Source: Prochlorococcus sp. AG-363-P08 (GTDB taxonomy: Bacteria > Cyanobacteriota > Cyanobacteriia > PCC-6307 > Cyanobiaceae). Taken from it: a stretch of 64,000 nt of DNA. Every line of letters begins with the position of its first letter. Position 1 is the first letter of the stretch. Below, piece after piece: positions 35,428 through 46,303 of the stretch. Position numbers and translations under genes: made by a program. Under the pieces are notes generated by a model. That model made no database searches and had not been told where the DNA came from. It was given only the letters and a program-made list of their open reading frames with translations. The stretch spans positions 62,001-126,000 of the forward strand of contig QCGE01000002.1 of assembly GCA_003278195.1 (NCBI GenBank), in the 5' to 3' direction.

Positions 35428-35895
35428 TCAGGAAGGGAAATCATAAGTCTTTGTCGTAAGTTCCTGCAGGAAATCTGATTTCAACATTTCTTTTGCATCT
35501 TGCCCTGAGATGCCTAATGCTGACCCACAAAGCCGTGATGCTTGACTTGCTGCTGTTTCGGCAATCTTTTCGTTGCTAACCTCTTTTATTTTGCTATCAC
35601 CCGAAACAATTAACTCTTTCCAAAGTCCTGGATTGAATAAAGGTTTAGAGTTTTCGTTTATTGACATCTTAAGAGCTGTTTCTTTGGAGACTCCCATAGC
35701 AACAGCATTGCAGAATTTATTTGAGTATCCTTTTGATATACTAATTTCTAGCTTTTCATTCTCTTCGGATAAGGTGATTTGTTCCGCATAGGCTAAATCT
35801 GCAGGCAATAAATTACTTACAAATAATGTAATTAAAATTGAAAGGATTATACCTGCAAAGTTTAGTTTTGGTCTCAGAAGTTTTCTTGAAATCAT
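35428..35895 (-). CDS. Secreted protein of unknown function
   Basis: A 155-residue protein. The N-terminus contains a long signal-like segment (FAGIILSILITLFVSNLLPADLAYA, about residues 13-37) with AYA-like cleavage. The mature domain has two Cys (KFCNAVAMG and RLCGSALG) that may form a disulfide; the alanine-rich repeats around them look helical and similar to one another. It is convergent with the SemiSWEET gene. No family function is recognised. Confidence 0.6.
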   Translation of the reverse strand: MISRKLLRPKLNFAGIILSILITLFVSNLLPADLAYAEQITLSEENEKLEISISKGYSNKFCNAVAMGVSKETALKMSINENSKPLFNPGLWKELIVSGDSKIKEVSNEKIAETAASQASRLCGSALGISGQDAKEMLKSDFLQELTTKTYDFPS

Positions 35896-35926
35896 CTTAG
35901 ATCAAATGTTTTTGATTTCTCGGAAA

Positions 35927-36011
35927 CGGAGGGGGTGGGATTCGAACCCACGGAGGCTCGCACCTCGCTGGTTTTCAAGACCAGAGCCATCAACCACTCG
36001 ACCACCCCTCC
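35927..36011 (-). tRNA. tRNA-Ser (anticodon TGA)
   Basis: The minus strand folds as a class II tRNA of 85 nt. The acceptor stem pairs GGAGGGG with CCCCTCC, followed by discriminator G. The anticodon stem CTGGT/ACCAG holds loop CTTGAAA with anticodon TGA. The long variable arm and the T stem GTGGG/CCCAC with TTCGAAT are present. CCA is not encoded. It reads UCA and other UCN Ser codons. Confidence 0.95.
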
Positions 36012-36320
36012 AGAAGCCGACCAACTTGTCGGCAAAGCGACTTTAGCAATCGATTTGAAAATTCCTTTCATAGGACCAGATGAAACTGCAAAATTGCCTG
36101 ACTTCCCTTCGGAGGGTTATGAATCTCTTTGCTACTTGAGATCCTCTATTTTTTAATAGTTCATTCTTCGCCTCTCTTTTCTGTAATCCATTGTGCAGTC
36201 TTGACTCCTCTGGAGATTCGCCTTCTACTTGTTGCGGAAGCTTTCTGAAACGCTGAAAGCTTCTTATAGATGTTCTACCTATGCAATAATTTCTTGATAT
36301 TGCAGCTCAGATTATCTGGC
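36012..36320. other. Spacer with a 9-bp hairpin
   Basis: This 309-base stretch lies between tRNA-Ser and the next gene. The only structure is an inverted repeat GAAGCTTTC (36237-36245) / GAAAGCTTC (36255-36263) with a 9-base loop, about 57 nt upstream of the next start codon; it is not followed by a T run and could be a leader hairpin. A frame across the tRNA is spurious. Confidence 0.4.
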
Positions 36321-36539
36321 ATGGCTCCATCTAATTCAAACAACACTGGAAGTTCTGGAAACAACTCACGTTTCTTGGGAGATCTTCCCCTAGAGGGCGG
36401 GATTGGTGAAAAAGAGCGAATCCGCTATATCTCTCACCTTATGTTTTTTGCAGGCTGTGGACTTCTTTCCTTTGGAGTATGGGCGCTCACAGGCTTTACT
36501 AGTTCCTCGGGCCAGACTGGACCATTCCCTTTTAGTTGA
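36321..36539 (+). CDS. Small conserved single-span membrane protein
   Basis: Seventy-two residues from the ATG at 36321; an earlier in-frame ATG at 36270 gives an unlikely extension. A Ser/Asn/Gly-rich head is followed by the motif LPLEGGIGEKERIRYISHL, one hydrophobic span (MFFAGCGLLSFGVWALTGF) and a Pro/Ser tail. The well-preserved motif just before the span suggests a real conserved small protein, perhaps thylakoid, but no name is known to me. A clear hairpin terminator lies downstream. Confidence 0.6.
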   Translation: MAPSNSNNTGSSGNNSRFLGDLPLEGGIGEKERIRYISHLMFFAGCGLLSFGVWALTGFTSSSGQTGPFPFS

Positions 36540-36565
36540 CTTTTAATTTAAAACTAAAACCAACA

Positions 36566-36613
36566 AAGTGATTAATTGATGCTAAATATCTATTAATCAC
36601 TTATTTATTTTTT
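36566..36613 (+). terminator. Hairpin terminator
   Basis: An 11-bp inverted repeat AAGTGATTAAT (36566-36576) / ATTAATCACTT (36592-36602) is followed by ATTTATTTTTT. It ends transcription after the 72-residue gene. The AT-rich stem is typical for a low-GC genome. Confidence 0.6.
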
Positions 36614-36667
36614 AATACATTGATAATGTGTATTATAAATTATATTAAATAATTTGATGAGATGATC

Positions 36668-36685
36668 AACCTGATTTACCAGGTT
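36668..36685. promoter_or_regulatory. Operator-like palindrome upstream of the transglycosylase
   Basis: A perfect 6-bp inverted repeat AACCTG / CAGGTT with a 6-base spacer lies 16 nt before the transglycosylase start codon. It could be a protein-binding site or a leader hairpin. No known regulator consensus is matched. Confidence 0.3.
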
Positions 36686-36701
36686 AACACCTTATTATTT
36701 T

Positions 36702-37727
36702 TTGATTAATTACTTTATCTATCCTAAATTGATTTCCCTAAGATTTTTTTTTGCATTTGCTTTAGTTCTAGGAACCGCTTCATGTACTAGTCGTCAAGAT
36801 TATCAATTTAAACCCAAACTTGAATTTAAAAATCAAACTAATAAGAGTATTGAAAAGCTAGTTTTGCCATATGATCCTTCCCTCCCAACAATGAAGGATG
36901 GCAGGCATTATCCTCTGGTCCCTCAAGACTCAATAGAATTAGCTAAACTTTTAACTAAGTTGGAGGAAATCTTAAGAGATCCTTATACGCAATTTGTAGA
37001 TTTCCCACGACTAGCGCATCAGCAACAAGTTATTTATAGAGTATTGTCTGAAGACAAAGAATTGTCAAAGCAAGTTTTAAATAACCTGAATGAGCGTTGG
37101 GTTCGCGTAGCTGAATTACATATAAGTGCAAGACGTGAGTTTTTGAATATGGGTTCCGCATCTCTCGGGCCCAGGTATATGCCTAAATGGAGAATTATTC
37201 CACCTGAACCTCTTGAGAAACTAGTTGAGCATTACAAAAAAGCGGAAGTTGCAACTGGCATTGAATGGGAAGTTCTTGCTGCTGTGAATTTGGTTGAAAC
37301 GGGTATGGGAAGGATTGATGGTGTTTCTGTTGCGAATGCGCAGGGGCCAATGCAATTTCTTCCTAGTACCTGGGCGGAAAAAGGTATAGGTATGGGAGGG
37401 GATATTCGTGACCCCCACGACTCTATTCAAGCTGCAGCACGTTATTTGGTTCGCAGAGGAGGGCTTGAAGATATTAAGAAGGGCTTGTGGGGATATAACA
37501 ACAGTGATTATTACGGCAGAGCTGTTCTTGCTTATGCAAATTTGATTAGAGAAGACCCAAATGTTTATAAGGCCCTTTATCACTGGGAAATACACTACAG
37601 ATCAGCCAATCAAGACTTATGGCTACCTGTGGGCTATTCGCAAAAAGGAGTTGTATCTATATCTAAGTACTTGAAACTCTTTCCAGCTAGTGCACCTCCA
37701 AGACCTACGCTGCAATTAATAGATTAA
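36702..37727 (+). CDS. Lytic murein transglycosylase (SLT domain)
   Basis: A 341-residue secreted enzyme that cleaves peptidoglycan glycan strands. The N-terminus has a signal-like span ending in GTASC, which may be a weak lipobox, so it may be a lipoprotein. The catalytic SLT domain is in the second half: WEVLAAVNLVETGMGRIDG has the Glu, followed by SVANAQGPMQFLPSTWAEKG and RYLVRRGGLEDIKKGLWGYNNSD. The start is TTG. It probably trims wall during growth; its coupling to the next gene (8 nt) suggests co-expression. Confidence 0.88.
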   Translation: MINYFIYPKLISLRFFFAFALVLGTASCTSRQDYQFKPKLEFKNQTNKSIEKLVLPYDPSLPTMKDGRHYPLVPQDSIELAKLLTKLEEILRDPYTQFVDFPRLAHQQQVIYRVLSEDKELSKQVLNNLNERWVRVAELHISARREFLNMGSASLGPRYMPKWRIIPPEPLEKLVEHYKKAEVATGIEWEVLAAVNLVETGMGRIDGVSVANAQGPMQFLPSTWAEKGIGMGGDIRDPHDSIQAAARYLVRRGGLEDIKKGLWGYNNSDYYGRAVLAYANLIREDPNVYKALYHWEIHYRSANQDLWLPVGYSQKGVVSISKYLKLFPASAPPRPTLQLID

Positions 37728-37735
37728 TTCAACTC

Positions 37736-39807
<2,072 letters not shown>

Positions 39808-39820
39808 CTAGAATAAACCT

Positions 39821-40720
39821 ATGGCCTTAATTCTCCCGCGTAGCTATCATAAAATTGCTTCGGTAGAGAGGAATAGGATCTCATGGATAGAACCTGATTT
39901 AGCTGAAAGACAAGATATAAGACCGTTAAGAATAGGGATATTAAATATTATGCCTTTAGGTAAACAGTATGAGTTTAACCTTCTTCACCCTCTTGGCTTA
40001 TCACCTTTACAAATAGAACCTATTTGGATAAGACTTAAAAGCCATGCTTACAAAACATGGGATTTAGATCACTTGGATGCACTTTATAAGACTTGGGAAG
40101 AAGCGATGAATCCAGTTGTACTTGATGGACTTATTATTACTGGTGCACCTGTTGAACATCTTCCTTTTGAGGAGGTTAACTATTGGCCAGAGTTAGTCTC
40201 AATTATTGAAGAGGCAAGAATTAGTTGTGCAAGTACATTGGGTTTGTGTTGGGCTGGATTTGCTCTTGCATATCTAGCTGGTGTTGAAAAAACAGCTTTT
40301 AGTGAAAAGTTATTTGGTATTTTTCCTATGAGAAGTCTTGTTCCTGGACACCCGCTTATGGGAACACAAGATGATCAATTCATATGTCCACAAAGTCGGT
40401 ACGCAGGATTGGATGATCAAGCAATGGAAGACGCCCAACGTCAAGGAAGACTTAGGTTGCTAGCGCATGGTGAAAAAGTCGGATATACAATTTTTGAAAG
40501 TACTGATCAAAGACAATTAATGCATCTTGGCCATCCTGAATACAATGCTGGAAGAATAGTTTCAGAGATGGAAAGGGATAAAGCACGTGGTGATGTTCCA
40601 CCTCCTCAGAATTTTGATCCAGATAATCCCCAAACTTCTTGGAGATCACATAGGAATTTGTTATTTCAGCAATGGCTTTGGTTCTGTTATCAAAGAGTTA
40701 GCCTTCTAGGTGATTTATAA
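39821..40720 (+). CDS. metA: Homoserine O-acetyltransferase (MetA type)
   Basis: A 299-residue MetA-family acyltransferase. The catalytic Cys is C143 in GLCWAG, the His is in MHLGHPEYN, and NIMPLGKQ is the N-terminal motif. Residue 112 is Glu (GAPVEHLPFEEV), the position that is Gly in succinyl-CoA enzymes and Glu in acetyl-CoA enzymes, so it should make O-acetylhomoserine. That fits its neighbour metY. The start is ATG. It is convergent with the APH-ATPase gene. Confidence 0.95.
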   Translation: MALILPRSYHKIASVERNRISWIEPDLAERQDIRPLRIGILNIMPLGKQYEFNLLHPLGLSPLQIEPIWIRLKSHAYKTWDLDHLDALYKTWEEAMNPVVLDGLIITGAPVEHLPFEEVNYWPELVSIIEEARISCASTLGLCWAGFALAYLAGVEKTAFSEKLFGIFPMRSLVPGHPLMGTQDDQFICPQSRYAGLDDQAMEDAQRQGRLRLLAHGEKVGYTIFESTDQRQLMHLGHPEYNAGRIVSEMERDKARGDVPPPQNFDPDNPQTSWRSHRNLLFQQWLWFCYQRVSLLGDL

Positions 40721-40735
40721 TTAATAGCAACTCTT

Positions 40736-42391
40736 TTACGAATGCATATTATTAGGCTTTATGAAAGTATTAATTTCATTGATTATTTGATTTAAAGACT
40801 TCGATTCGTCGAACTTCAGAGATTTCTGCTTCTCAACTTCTGATAAAGGCTGCAAATACTTTTTTTGCTTTTCTCGAACCTCGTAGTTCGCATCTGAAGC
40901 ATCATTACCATCAATGGCTCGTCTTTTAAGACGCTTGCGGGCATTTATTTCGTTACATATACATTCAATTATATGAAAACTGGAACCCATATTTGTGGCT
41001 ACTTTGTTCATGAGATCTCTTTCCTCTCTTTTTAGATAAGTAGCATCAACAATTGTTATATATCCAGTTGCAAGAGCTGATGCTGAGATCTTTGGTATCC
41101 ACTTATGAAATAACCATTTTGAAACCTCATGATTATAAGGGTCTCCTCTAAAGAATTTAGCACTATGACTTTTTTCTATAAGCCTACAATTTTTGGAAGC
41201 TTTTATTTTAGATTTTCTATCTATACAAAAACGTTTTCTTTCTATATCTGAGCGGATCAAGATTGCCGGTAAATTATTTGAAATAAATTTGCTAATATAA
41301 GACTTACCACTTCCACTAAGTCCATGCATGATTATTAGACAACCATTGCTCTTCGATTGAATTTCTAAAGCTTTATTTGTGTATTTATTTATTTTACTTA
41401 TAACTCTATTTTTTGAGTCTATATTTTCCTTGGTTTTATTAATGACTATTTGACTTAACTTTATAGCATTGACTTTTGCTCTTACCAAGGCTCTATAGGA
41501 TGAGTACCATCGCCAAAGATCAAGACCAGAATAATCACCTGTTTGTTCAAGCCATTTATTTAAGAATACAATAGCTTCAGAACTCTTATTTCTTACCTCG
41601 AGATCTGTTGTTAAAAATGCTATTTCACTAATTGGGTCAATACACCGTAAGCTCTTGTTGAAATCAATTGCGTCAAAAACCTCAAGATGAGAATTATCCT
41701 TGAGATATATGTTCTCGCAATGTAGATCACCATGACACTCTCGAATGCAACCAAGTTTTTTCCTTGCGATAAACCTTTTATTCAAAAGCTTCTCTTCTTT
41801 TTTAACCCATTCTAATATAGATGAAAGTAATTTCGAATTGTCACTATAAAAATTCTTAAGAACTCTGAGATTCTCATATACATGAAAGTTACCTGATAGA
41901 TCATTAGAATCATTATAAGGCTTTAGATTTAGATGAAATTTAGAAAGCCTAAATGCAAGCTCTAGAAAATAATTTTGGGAAATCATACCATCTTCAAGCA
42001 CTTTGCTTAGTAGCATATTGCTGGGAAATTCATTCATCATTACAGCCACTTCAACTATATTAGAAACTTTATTTGTATCGATTCTTTGATTGTCTAACGA
42101 TATAGTTGGTGTTTTTTCTGTGCCCAAAATTTCTACAACATCAATATAAAGACTTGGGGAAAGTCTCTTATTGATTCTTATCTCCTCCTTGCATAAGTTT
42201 ATTCTTTCTTTCAATGATTTTGCCTTATAGAATTCATAATCATGGGGCTTCTTGATTTTATATGCATATTTTCCTGTTAGAATTACCCAAGAGATGTGTG
42301 TTTCTACTATTTCGACACTGCTTACTTTGTGTGAATAGCAACTTGCCTTGACAAGATTAAGAATTAACTTTTTCTTGTCTGCTAATGTCAT
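40736..42391 (-). CDS. Aminoglycoside-phosphotransferase-like/P-loop kinase fusion
   Basis: A 551-residue protein with two parts. The N-terminal half is an APH/choline-kinase-like fold (HGDLHCENIYL is the catalytic-loop motif with Asp, and FDAIDFN the metal-binding one). The C-terminal half is a zeta-toxin/AAA-like P-loop kinase (Walker A HGLSGSGKSY at about 353-362; IRSDIERKR; IVDATYLKREER). This fusion is known in several bacteria as a bifunctional ATP-binding protein with no defined substrate. It is AT-rich and Lys/Ile/Asn-heavy. It is convergent with metA. Confidence 0.85.
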   Translation of the reverse strand: MTLADKKKLILNLVKASCYSHKVSSVEIVETHISWVILTGKYAYKIKKPHDYEFYKAKSLKERINLCKEEIRINKRLSPSLYIDVVEILGTEKTPTISLDNQRIDTNKVSNIVEVAVMMNEFPSNMLLSKVLEDGMISQNYFLELAFRLSKFHLNLKPYNDSNDLSGNFHVYENLRVLKNFYSDNSKLLSSILEWVKKEEKLLNKRFIARKKLGCIRECHGDLHCENIYLKDNSHLEVFDAIDFNKSLRCIDPISEIAFLTTDLEVRNKSSEAIVFLNKWLEQTGDYSGLDLWRWYSSYRALVRAKVNAIKLSQIVINKTKENIDSKNRVISKINKYTNKALEIQSKSNGCLIIMHGLSGSGKSYISKFISNNLPAILIRSDIERKRFCIDRKSKIKASKNCRLIEKSHSAKFFRGDPYNHEVSKWLFHKWIPKISASALATGYITIVDATYLKREERDLMNKVATNMGSSFHIIECICNEINARKRLKRRAIDGNDASDANYEVREKQKKYLQPLSEVEKQKSLKFDESKSLNQIINEINTFIKPNNMHS

Positions 42392-42494
42392 TAGCTATTC
42401 TAGCGAACTACAATCAATTTATAATATTATCTTATTAAAAGTGAATTTGATCACTTAAAGTAATCTCTAGTTGCAGTTCAATTATTTTTTCGTT

Positions 42495-43091
42495 ATGGCC
42501 ACTAAGTTGGATCCATCTCCTTGGAACCTTCTAAAGAGTTGGATGGATGATAATGAATCAAGAAAGTGGCAGAAACTTTTTGTTTCACAAATCGCATGGC
42601 GGCAACCATCAATCAAAATGTTTGGTCGTAATTATTTGATACCTAGAAAGACAGCCTTTTTAGCAAATGAAGGGATAAACTACAAATATAGTGGGATACT
42701 TAACACTGGGAATGGATGGCCTCATTGGTTTATCCCTTTGTTGGAACGTGTTTCTTTAGTTAGCGGTTGTCCATTTAACGCATGTTTATTGAACTTATAT
42801 CGAAATGGTGAGGACTCTATGGGCTGGCATTCTGATGACGAGCCTGAAGTTGATAGTTCAAAGCCTATTTCCTCTCTTTCCTTAGGTCATACAAGAAAAT
42901 TTATTTTTAGGCATCGATATGAAGCAAGAGAGTCTTCTTTTCAGCTTATGGATGGTGACCTGTTGATCATGTCACCCTTTTGTCAGTTGGATTGGAAACA
43001 TACCTTGCCTAAATCTCGTAAGAGATATCAAGTGAATGATGGCATTCGTATAAACTTAACCTTTAGGTCTCTATTAGACAGCAAACTATAA
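42495..43091 (+). CDS. AlkB-type 2-oxoglutarate/Fe(II) dioxygenase
   Basis: A 198-residue repair-type dioxygenase from the ATG at 42495; a TTG 8 codons upstream gives a slight extension. Iron ligands are the HxD in MGWHSDDEPEV and a later His in WKHTLPKS; the 2-oxoglutarate Arg is in RINLTFR at the C-terminus. The YxxNxYRxGxDSMxxHxD pattern (LLNLYRNGEDSMGWHSDDE) is typical of AlkB homologues that demethylate alkylated DNA or RNA bases. Confidence 0.9.
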   Translation: MATKLDPSPWNLLKSWMDDNESRKWQKLFVSQIAWRQPSIKMFGRNYLIPRKTAFLANEGINYKYSGILNTGNGWPHWFIPLLERVSLVSGCPFNACLLNLYRNGEDSMGWHSDDEPEVDSSKPISSLSLGHTRKFIFRHRYEARESSFQLMDGDLLIMSPFCQLDWKHTLPKSRKRYQVNDGIRINLTFRSLLDSKL

Positions 43092-43166
43092 GTAAACCCA
43101 CAGTACTTTTACTATCTGTTAATACTAATTAGACCTATTTTCTATAAAAGCAAAAAGGATCTGCTC

Positions 43167-43454
43167 TTAAGCACCCCCTTTATCTCCATCAGTTTGGTTG
43201 CTTTCTTCTTTAGCCTTAGCCTTTGCTTCAGCGTCGGCCTTGGCCTTTGCAGCTTCTGCAGCTTTTTGCCTAGCAGCTTCTTCTTGGGCTTTAGCTTCTG
43301 CTTCTTTCTTGGCCTTTGCTTCAGCGGCGTCCCTGGCTGCTTTTTCAGCAAGATAGTTCTTTGAGGTGACTCCATCAAAGAACTTCAGGAGCCCTACAAC
43401 GATGGGCACGTGGATAATTCCACCTGTAACCACTGTGAAATCCGAGTAGGCCAT
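43167..43454 (-). CDS. Membrane protein with Ala/Lys/Glu-rich helical tail
   Basis: A 95-residue protein. Residues about 5-25 (DFTVVTGGIIHVPIVVGLLKFF) may insert in membrane; residues 35-85 are an uninterrupted A/K/E helix (AEKAARDAAEAKAKKEAEAKA ...) ending in an acidic tail. It resembles small picocyanobacterial proteins that are described only as hypothetical. The tail could be a single long helix or a coiled coil. It precedes the aap amino-acid importer by about 180 nt. Confidence 0.6.
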   Translation of the reverse strand: MAYSDFTVVTGGIIHVPIVVGLLKFFDGVTSKNYLAEKAARDAAEAKAKKEAEAKAQEEAARQKAAEAAKAKADAEAKAKAKEESNQTDGDKGGA

Positions 43455-43631
43455 TGATTTATTAGCTTATTTAAAATGAGTGTACAGCTATTTTCCTTAT
43501 GCCATCTCTTGAAGAAGTACAAGTTGTTACTTCTTAGAACCCTATAAGTTGATTCGCATCGGTGGTATCTAGGTACTTTCTTCCTCTTCATGAACCTGAC
43601 TTCCTTTCCTTAATAAGCGTTAGCAGGATAT

Positions 43632-44372
43632 TTAACTCATTTGATTTAGGAATTTCCTACTACGTTCCTTTTTGGCATTCTCAAAGAACTCTTGTGGTGT
43701 AGAGGTCTCAATAATCTTTCCTTCATCCATAAAGATCACACGGTCAGCAACTTCTTTAGCAAAACCTATTTCATGAGTAACAACAACCATTGTCATGCCT
43801 CCATTAGCAAGAACTCTCATGGCATCCAAAACCTCTTTTACTCTTTCTGGGTCCAGTGCACTAGTCGGCTCGTCAAAAAGCATGATTTCCGGATCTAATG
43901 CCAGAGCCCTTGCTAAAGCAACACGTTGCTGTTGACCACCACTTAATTGGCTTGGATATTTGTAAGCTTGATCAGCTATACCCATTTGAGTAAGTAACTT
44001 GATAGCTCGTTGGTTTGCGTCATTAGTAGATCTATTTTGTACTTTTATTTGCGCTAAAGTTATATTTTTTATAATTGATAGATGAGGAAATAAGTTGAAT
44101 TGCTGAAAGACCATCCCAACTCTCTTTCGGATTTTGCTTATATCTTTTTCGTTTCTTTCCGTTGTAATTTTTATACCTAGCACTTCTATACTGCCTTGAT
44201 CAATGGATTCAAGACCATTTAATGTTCTTATAAGTGTACTTTTCCCCGAACCTGAAGGACCCATTAAGACCAATACTTCACCTGTAGAAACCTCTAGTGA
44301 AATATTATCAAGAGCAATCAGGTCCCTTCCAAATATCTTTGTTATATTATTTACCTTTATTGCTGGATTCAT
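43632..44372 (-). CDS. aapP: Amino-acid ABC importer ATPase
   Basis: AapP/GlnQ-type, 246 residues. Walker A is GPSGSGKST, signature [15 protein letters not shown], Walker [16 protein letters not shown]-loop VVVTHE. It powers uptake of polar or general L-amino acids. Its start overlaps the end of the permease gene by 4 nt. It is the last gene in aapJQMP order on the minus strand. Amino-acid uptake is common in low-light Prochlorococcus. Confidence 0.94.
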   Translation of the reverse strand: MNPAIKVNNITKIFGRDLIALDNISLEVSTGEVLVLMGPSGSGKSTLIRTLNGLESIDQGSIEVLGIKITTERNEKDISKIRKRVGMVFQQFNLFPHLSIIKNITLAQIKVQNRSTNDANQRAIKLLTQMGIADQAYKYPSQLSGGQQQRVALARALALDPEIMLFDEPTSALDPERVKEVLDAMRVLANGGMTMVVVTHEIGFAKEVADRVIFMDEGKIIETSTPQEFFENAKKERSRKFLNQMS

Positions 44373-45388
44373 GTTTTGTTTAGGTAATTTATATTAGATT
44401 CAATTTTTCTGGCCAACAAGGCAATTATAGTACATATAACCCAATATAATAAAGCTATCCAAATATATACTTCAAGATACCTACCTATATATTCTGGATT
44501 AGCCAGAAGGCTTCTGCTTATCCCGAGTAATTCTACTAGACCCAATATCGCCATAAGGCTTGTGTTTTGTAGTAAACCAATGGCCTGATTAGTTAGTGAT
44601 GGTAAAGCCGTGCTTAATGCTTGAGGCAATATAACTAGTTTAATCATTTGTAGTTTACTCAGCCCAAGCGCTGCACATGCTTCCTTTTGTTCATTAGCTA
44701 TTGCTTGTAGGCCACCTCTTACATCCTCTGCTATATAGGAAGATGAAAACAAGGAAAATGCTAATATTGACCTGCCTACTCTACTGATCTCCATTTCCAT
44801 CGGTAGAAATAAAGGTATTAATAGTTGCCCAAAAAATAAAACAGTTATTAGTGGTAAGGAACGCATAAAATCAATATAAAAGCGGCATAATTTTCTGATT
44901 AGTCCATAGTTACTTTGACGTCCTAGTGCCAGAAGTATTCCTAGTGGTAGGGATATAATTGCACTAAAGATAGTCAATATTATTGTTAACATAAGTCCTC
45001 CCCACATTTCTGTGGAGATGCTTTTGATTCCATATCCACCACCAATTAAAAATAATCCAATTGGTGCCATTAAAACCCATCCAATTTGTAAAAATAATTT
45101 TGTTTTATTTCTATTAGGCCCTAGTAATGTAACTAATGTGAGTGTCAATATAAAAAGCATCCAAAGCAAAGGACGCCATATTTGTTCATTAGGATAGGTT
45201 CCAAAAAAATAAAGCGGGAGATTTTTTGTAACTACATTCCAATCTGAATATATCAATATCCAATTAATTAATTTAGATATTGAATATATGATTATAAATC
45301 CAATTGAAATAGATACAAATGAATCTGAAGCCGAAGAGAAAAGACCTTTTCTCAACCTTCTTGCTGCTATATAAAGAAAATTTCCCAT
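44369..45388 (-). CDS. aapM: Amino-acid ABC importer permease AapM
   Basis: A 339-residue inner-membrane protein with several spans. The EAA-like coupling motif is [36 protein letters not shown], and the last half carries the GxxG-LxxTSL segment [19 protein letters not shown] of the HisMQ permease group. The N-terminal extension relative to simple permeases fits AapM. It is paired with AapQ and translationally coupled to AapP. Confidence 0.92.
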   Translation of the reverse strand: MGNFLYIAARRLRKGLFSSASDSFVSISIGFIIIYSISKLINWILIYSDWNVVTKNLPLYFFGTYPNEQIWRPLLWMLFILTLTLVTLLGPNRNKTKLFLQIGWVLMAPIGLFLIGGGYGIKSISTEMWGGLMLTIILTIFSAIISLPLGILLALGRQSNYGLIRKLCRFYIDFMRSLPLITVLFFGQLLIPLFLPMEMEISRVGRSILAFSLFSSSYIAEDVRGGLQAIANEQKEACAALGLSKLQMIKLVILPQALSTALPSLTNQAIGLLQNTSLMAILGLVELLGISRSLLANPEYIGRYLEVYIWIALLYWVICTIIALLARKIESNINYLNKT

Positions 45389-45395
45389 ATTTTGC

Positions 45396-46298
45396 CTAGC
45401 TTATTATGTTCCCTTTTATTTGTACCTGCTTATTTAATTTCTCCATAACTCGCGTTATTAATAAGTTTAAAAGTAAGAAACTAGATAGTAAAATAACAAA
45501 ACCTTCAACAGCTCGTCCAGTCTGAGTGATTGTTGTATCGCTAACGGCATATATGTCAGCATAACCAACTGCTATAGCTAGAGTACTATTTTTTGCAAGG
45601 TTTAAATATTGACTAGTTAATGCAGGGATAATAGCTGGTAATGCCTGAGGCAAAATGACTTTAAGAAGCCCCTGCTTATCTTTTATTCCCAGGCTTTGGA
45701 AAGCCTCCCATTGCCCCTTCCCAACAGAATTTATACCACCTCTGATCACTTCTGCTATTGAAGCCCCTGTAAATACACTCAAACCAATAAGCAGTGCCAC
45801 AAACTCTGGGGTGGCATTTAGCCCTAAAATACTTATTTCTTGATTAGTGATTTTAATAAGGTCATTTAATGGACCAACTCCTGATTTAGGCAAGCTGAGA
45901 ACTCCTACAAAATACCAGAATAATAATTGTAAAAGTAATGGTATTTGTCTAATTAAGGCAACATATAATCTCGCTAATGTTTTCAGGAGAAGATTTCTGC
46001 TAAGTCTAGAGTACGCTGTCAAAGTACCAATAAATGTTGATAAAATTAGTCCTGCTAAAATTACTTTTAGACTATTTAACCACCCAATTATTAGAGCCCA
46101 GGCATAACTATTGGATGGTGAGTATGGCAATAAATATTCGGAAAGCGCAAACCCAGAAGGGCTAGTTAGCCATTTAAAGCTAAGTCCCATATCTGTTCTG
46201 ATTAGATTTACGTATAAATTATTTAATAAAATACTAAATAATAGAAATACAATTATTCCAATTGCACTCTGAGCAAATAATTTCGTATTGAATCTCAT
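45396..46298 (-). CDS. aapQ: Amino-acid ABC importer permease AapQ
   Basis: A 300-residue permease with about five to six spans. Coupling motif: AEVIRGGINSVGKGQWEAFQSLGIKDKQGLLKVILPQALPAIIPALTSQYLNLAKNSTLAIAVGY. It follows aapJ by 5 nt and precedes aapM by 7 nt. It forms a heterodimer with AapM in the membrane. Confidence 0.92.
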   Translation of the reverse strand: MRFNTKLFAQSAIGIIVFLLFSILLNNLYVNLIRTDMGLSFKWLTSPSGFALSEYLLPYSPSNSYAWALIIGWLNSLKVILAGLILSTFIGTLTAYSRLSRNLLLKTLARLYVALIRQIPLLLQLLFWYFVGVLSLPKSGVGPLNDLIKITNQEISILGLNATPEFVALLIGLSVFTGASIAEVIRGGINSVGKGQWEAFQSLGIKDKQGLLKVILPQALPAIIPALTSQYLNLAKNSTLAIAVGYADIYAVSDTTITQTGRAVEGFVILLSSFLLLNLLITRVMEKLNKQVQIKGNIIS

Positions 46299-46303
46299 TT
46301 AAC

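Noticed and set aside
35935-36156. A plus-strand frame of 73 codons over the tRNA-Ser
   Set aside because: It runs through the tRNA in antisense and its peptide has the typical look of a translated tRNA; not a gene.
43142-43378. A Lys/Pro-rich 78-codon frame on the minus strand
   Set aside because: It is an out-of-frame reading of the Ala/Lys/Glu-rich repeat protein at 43167-43454.
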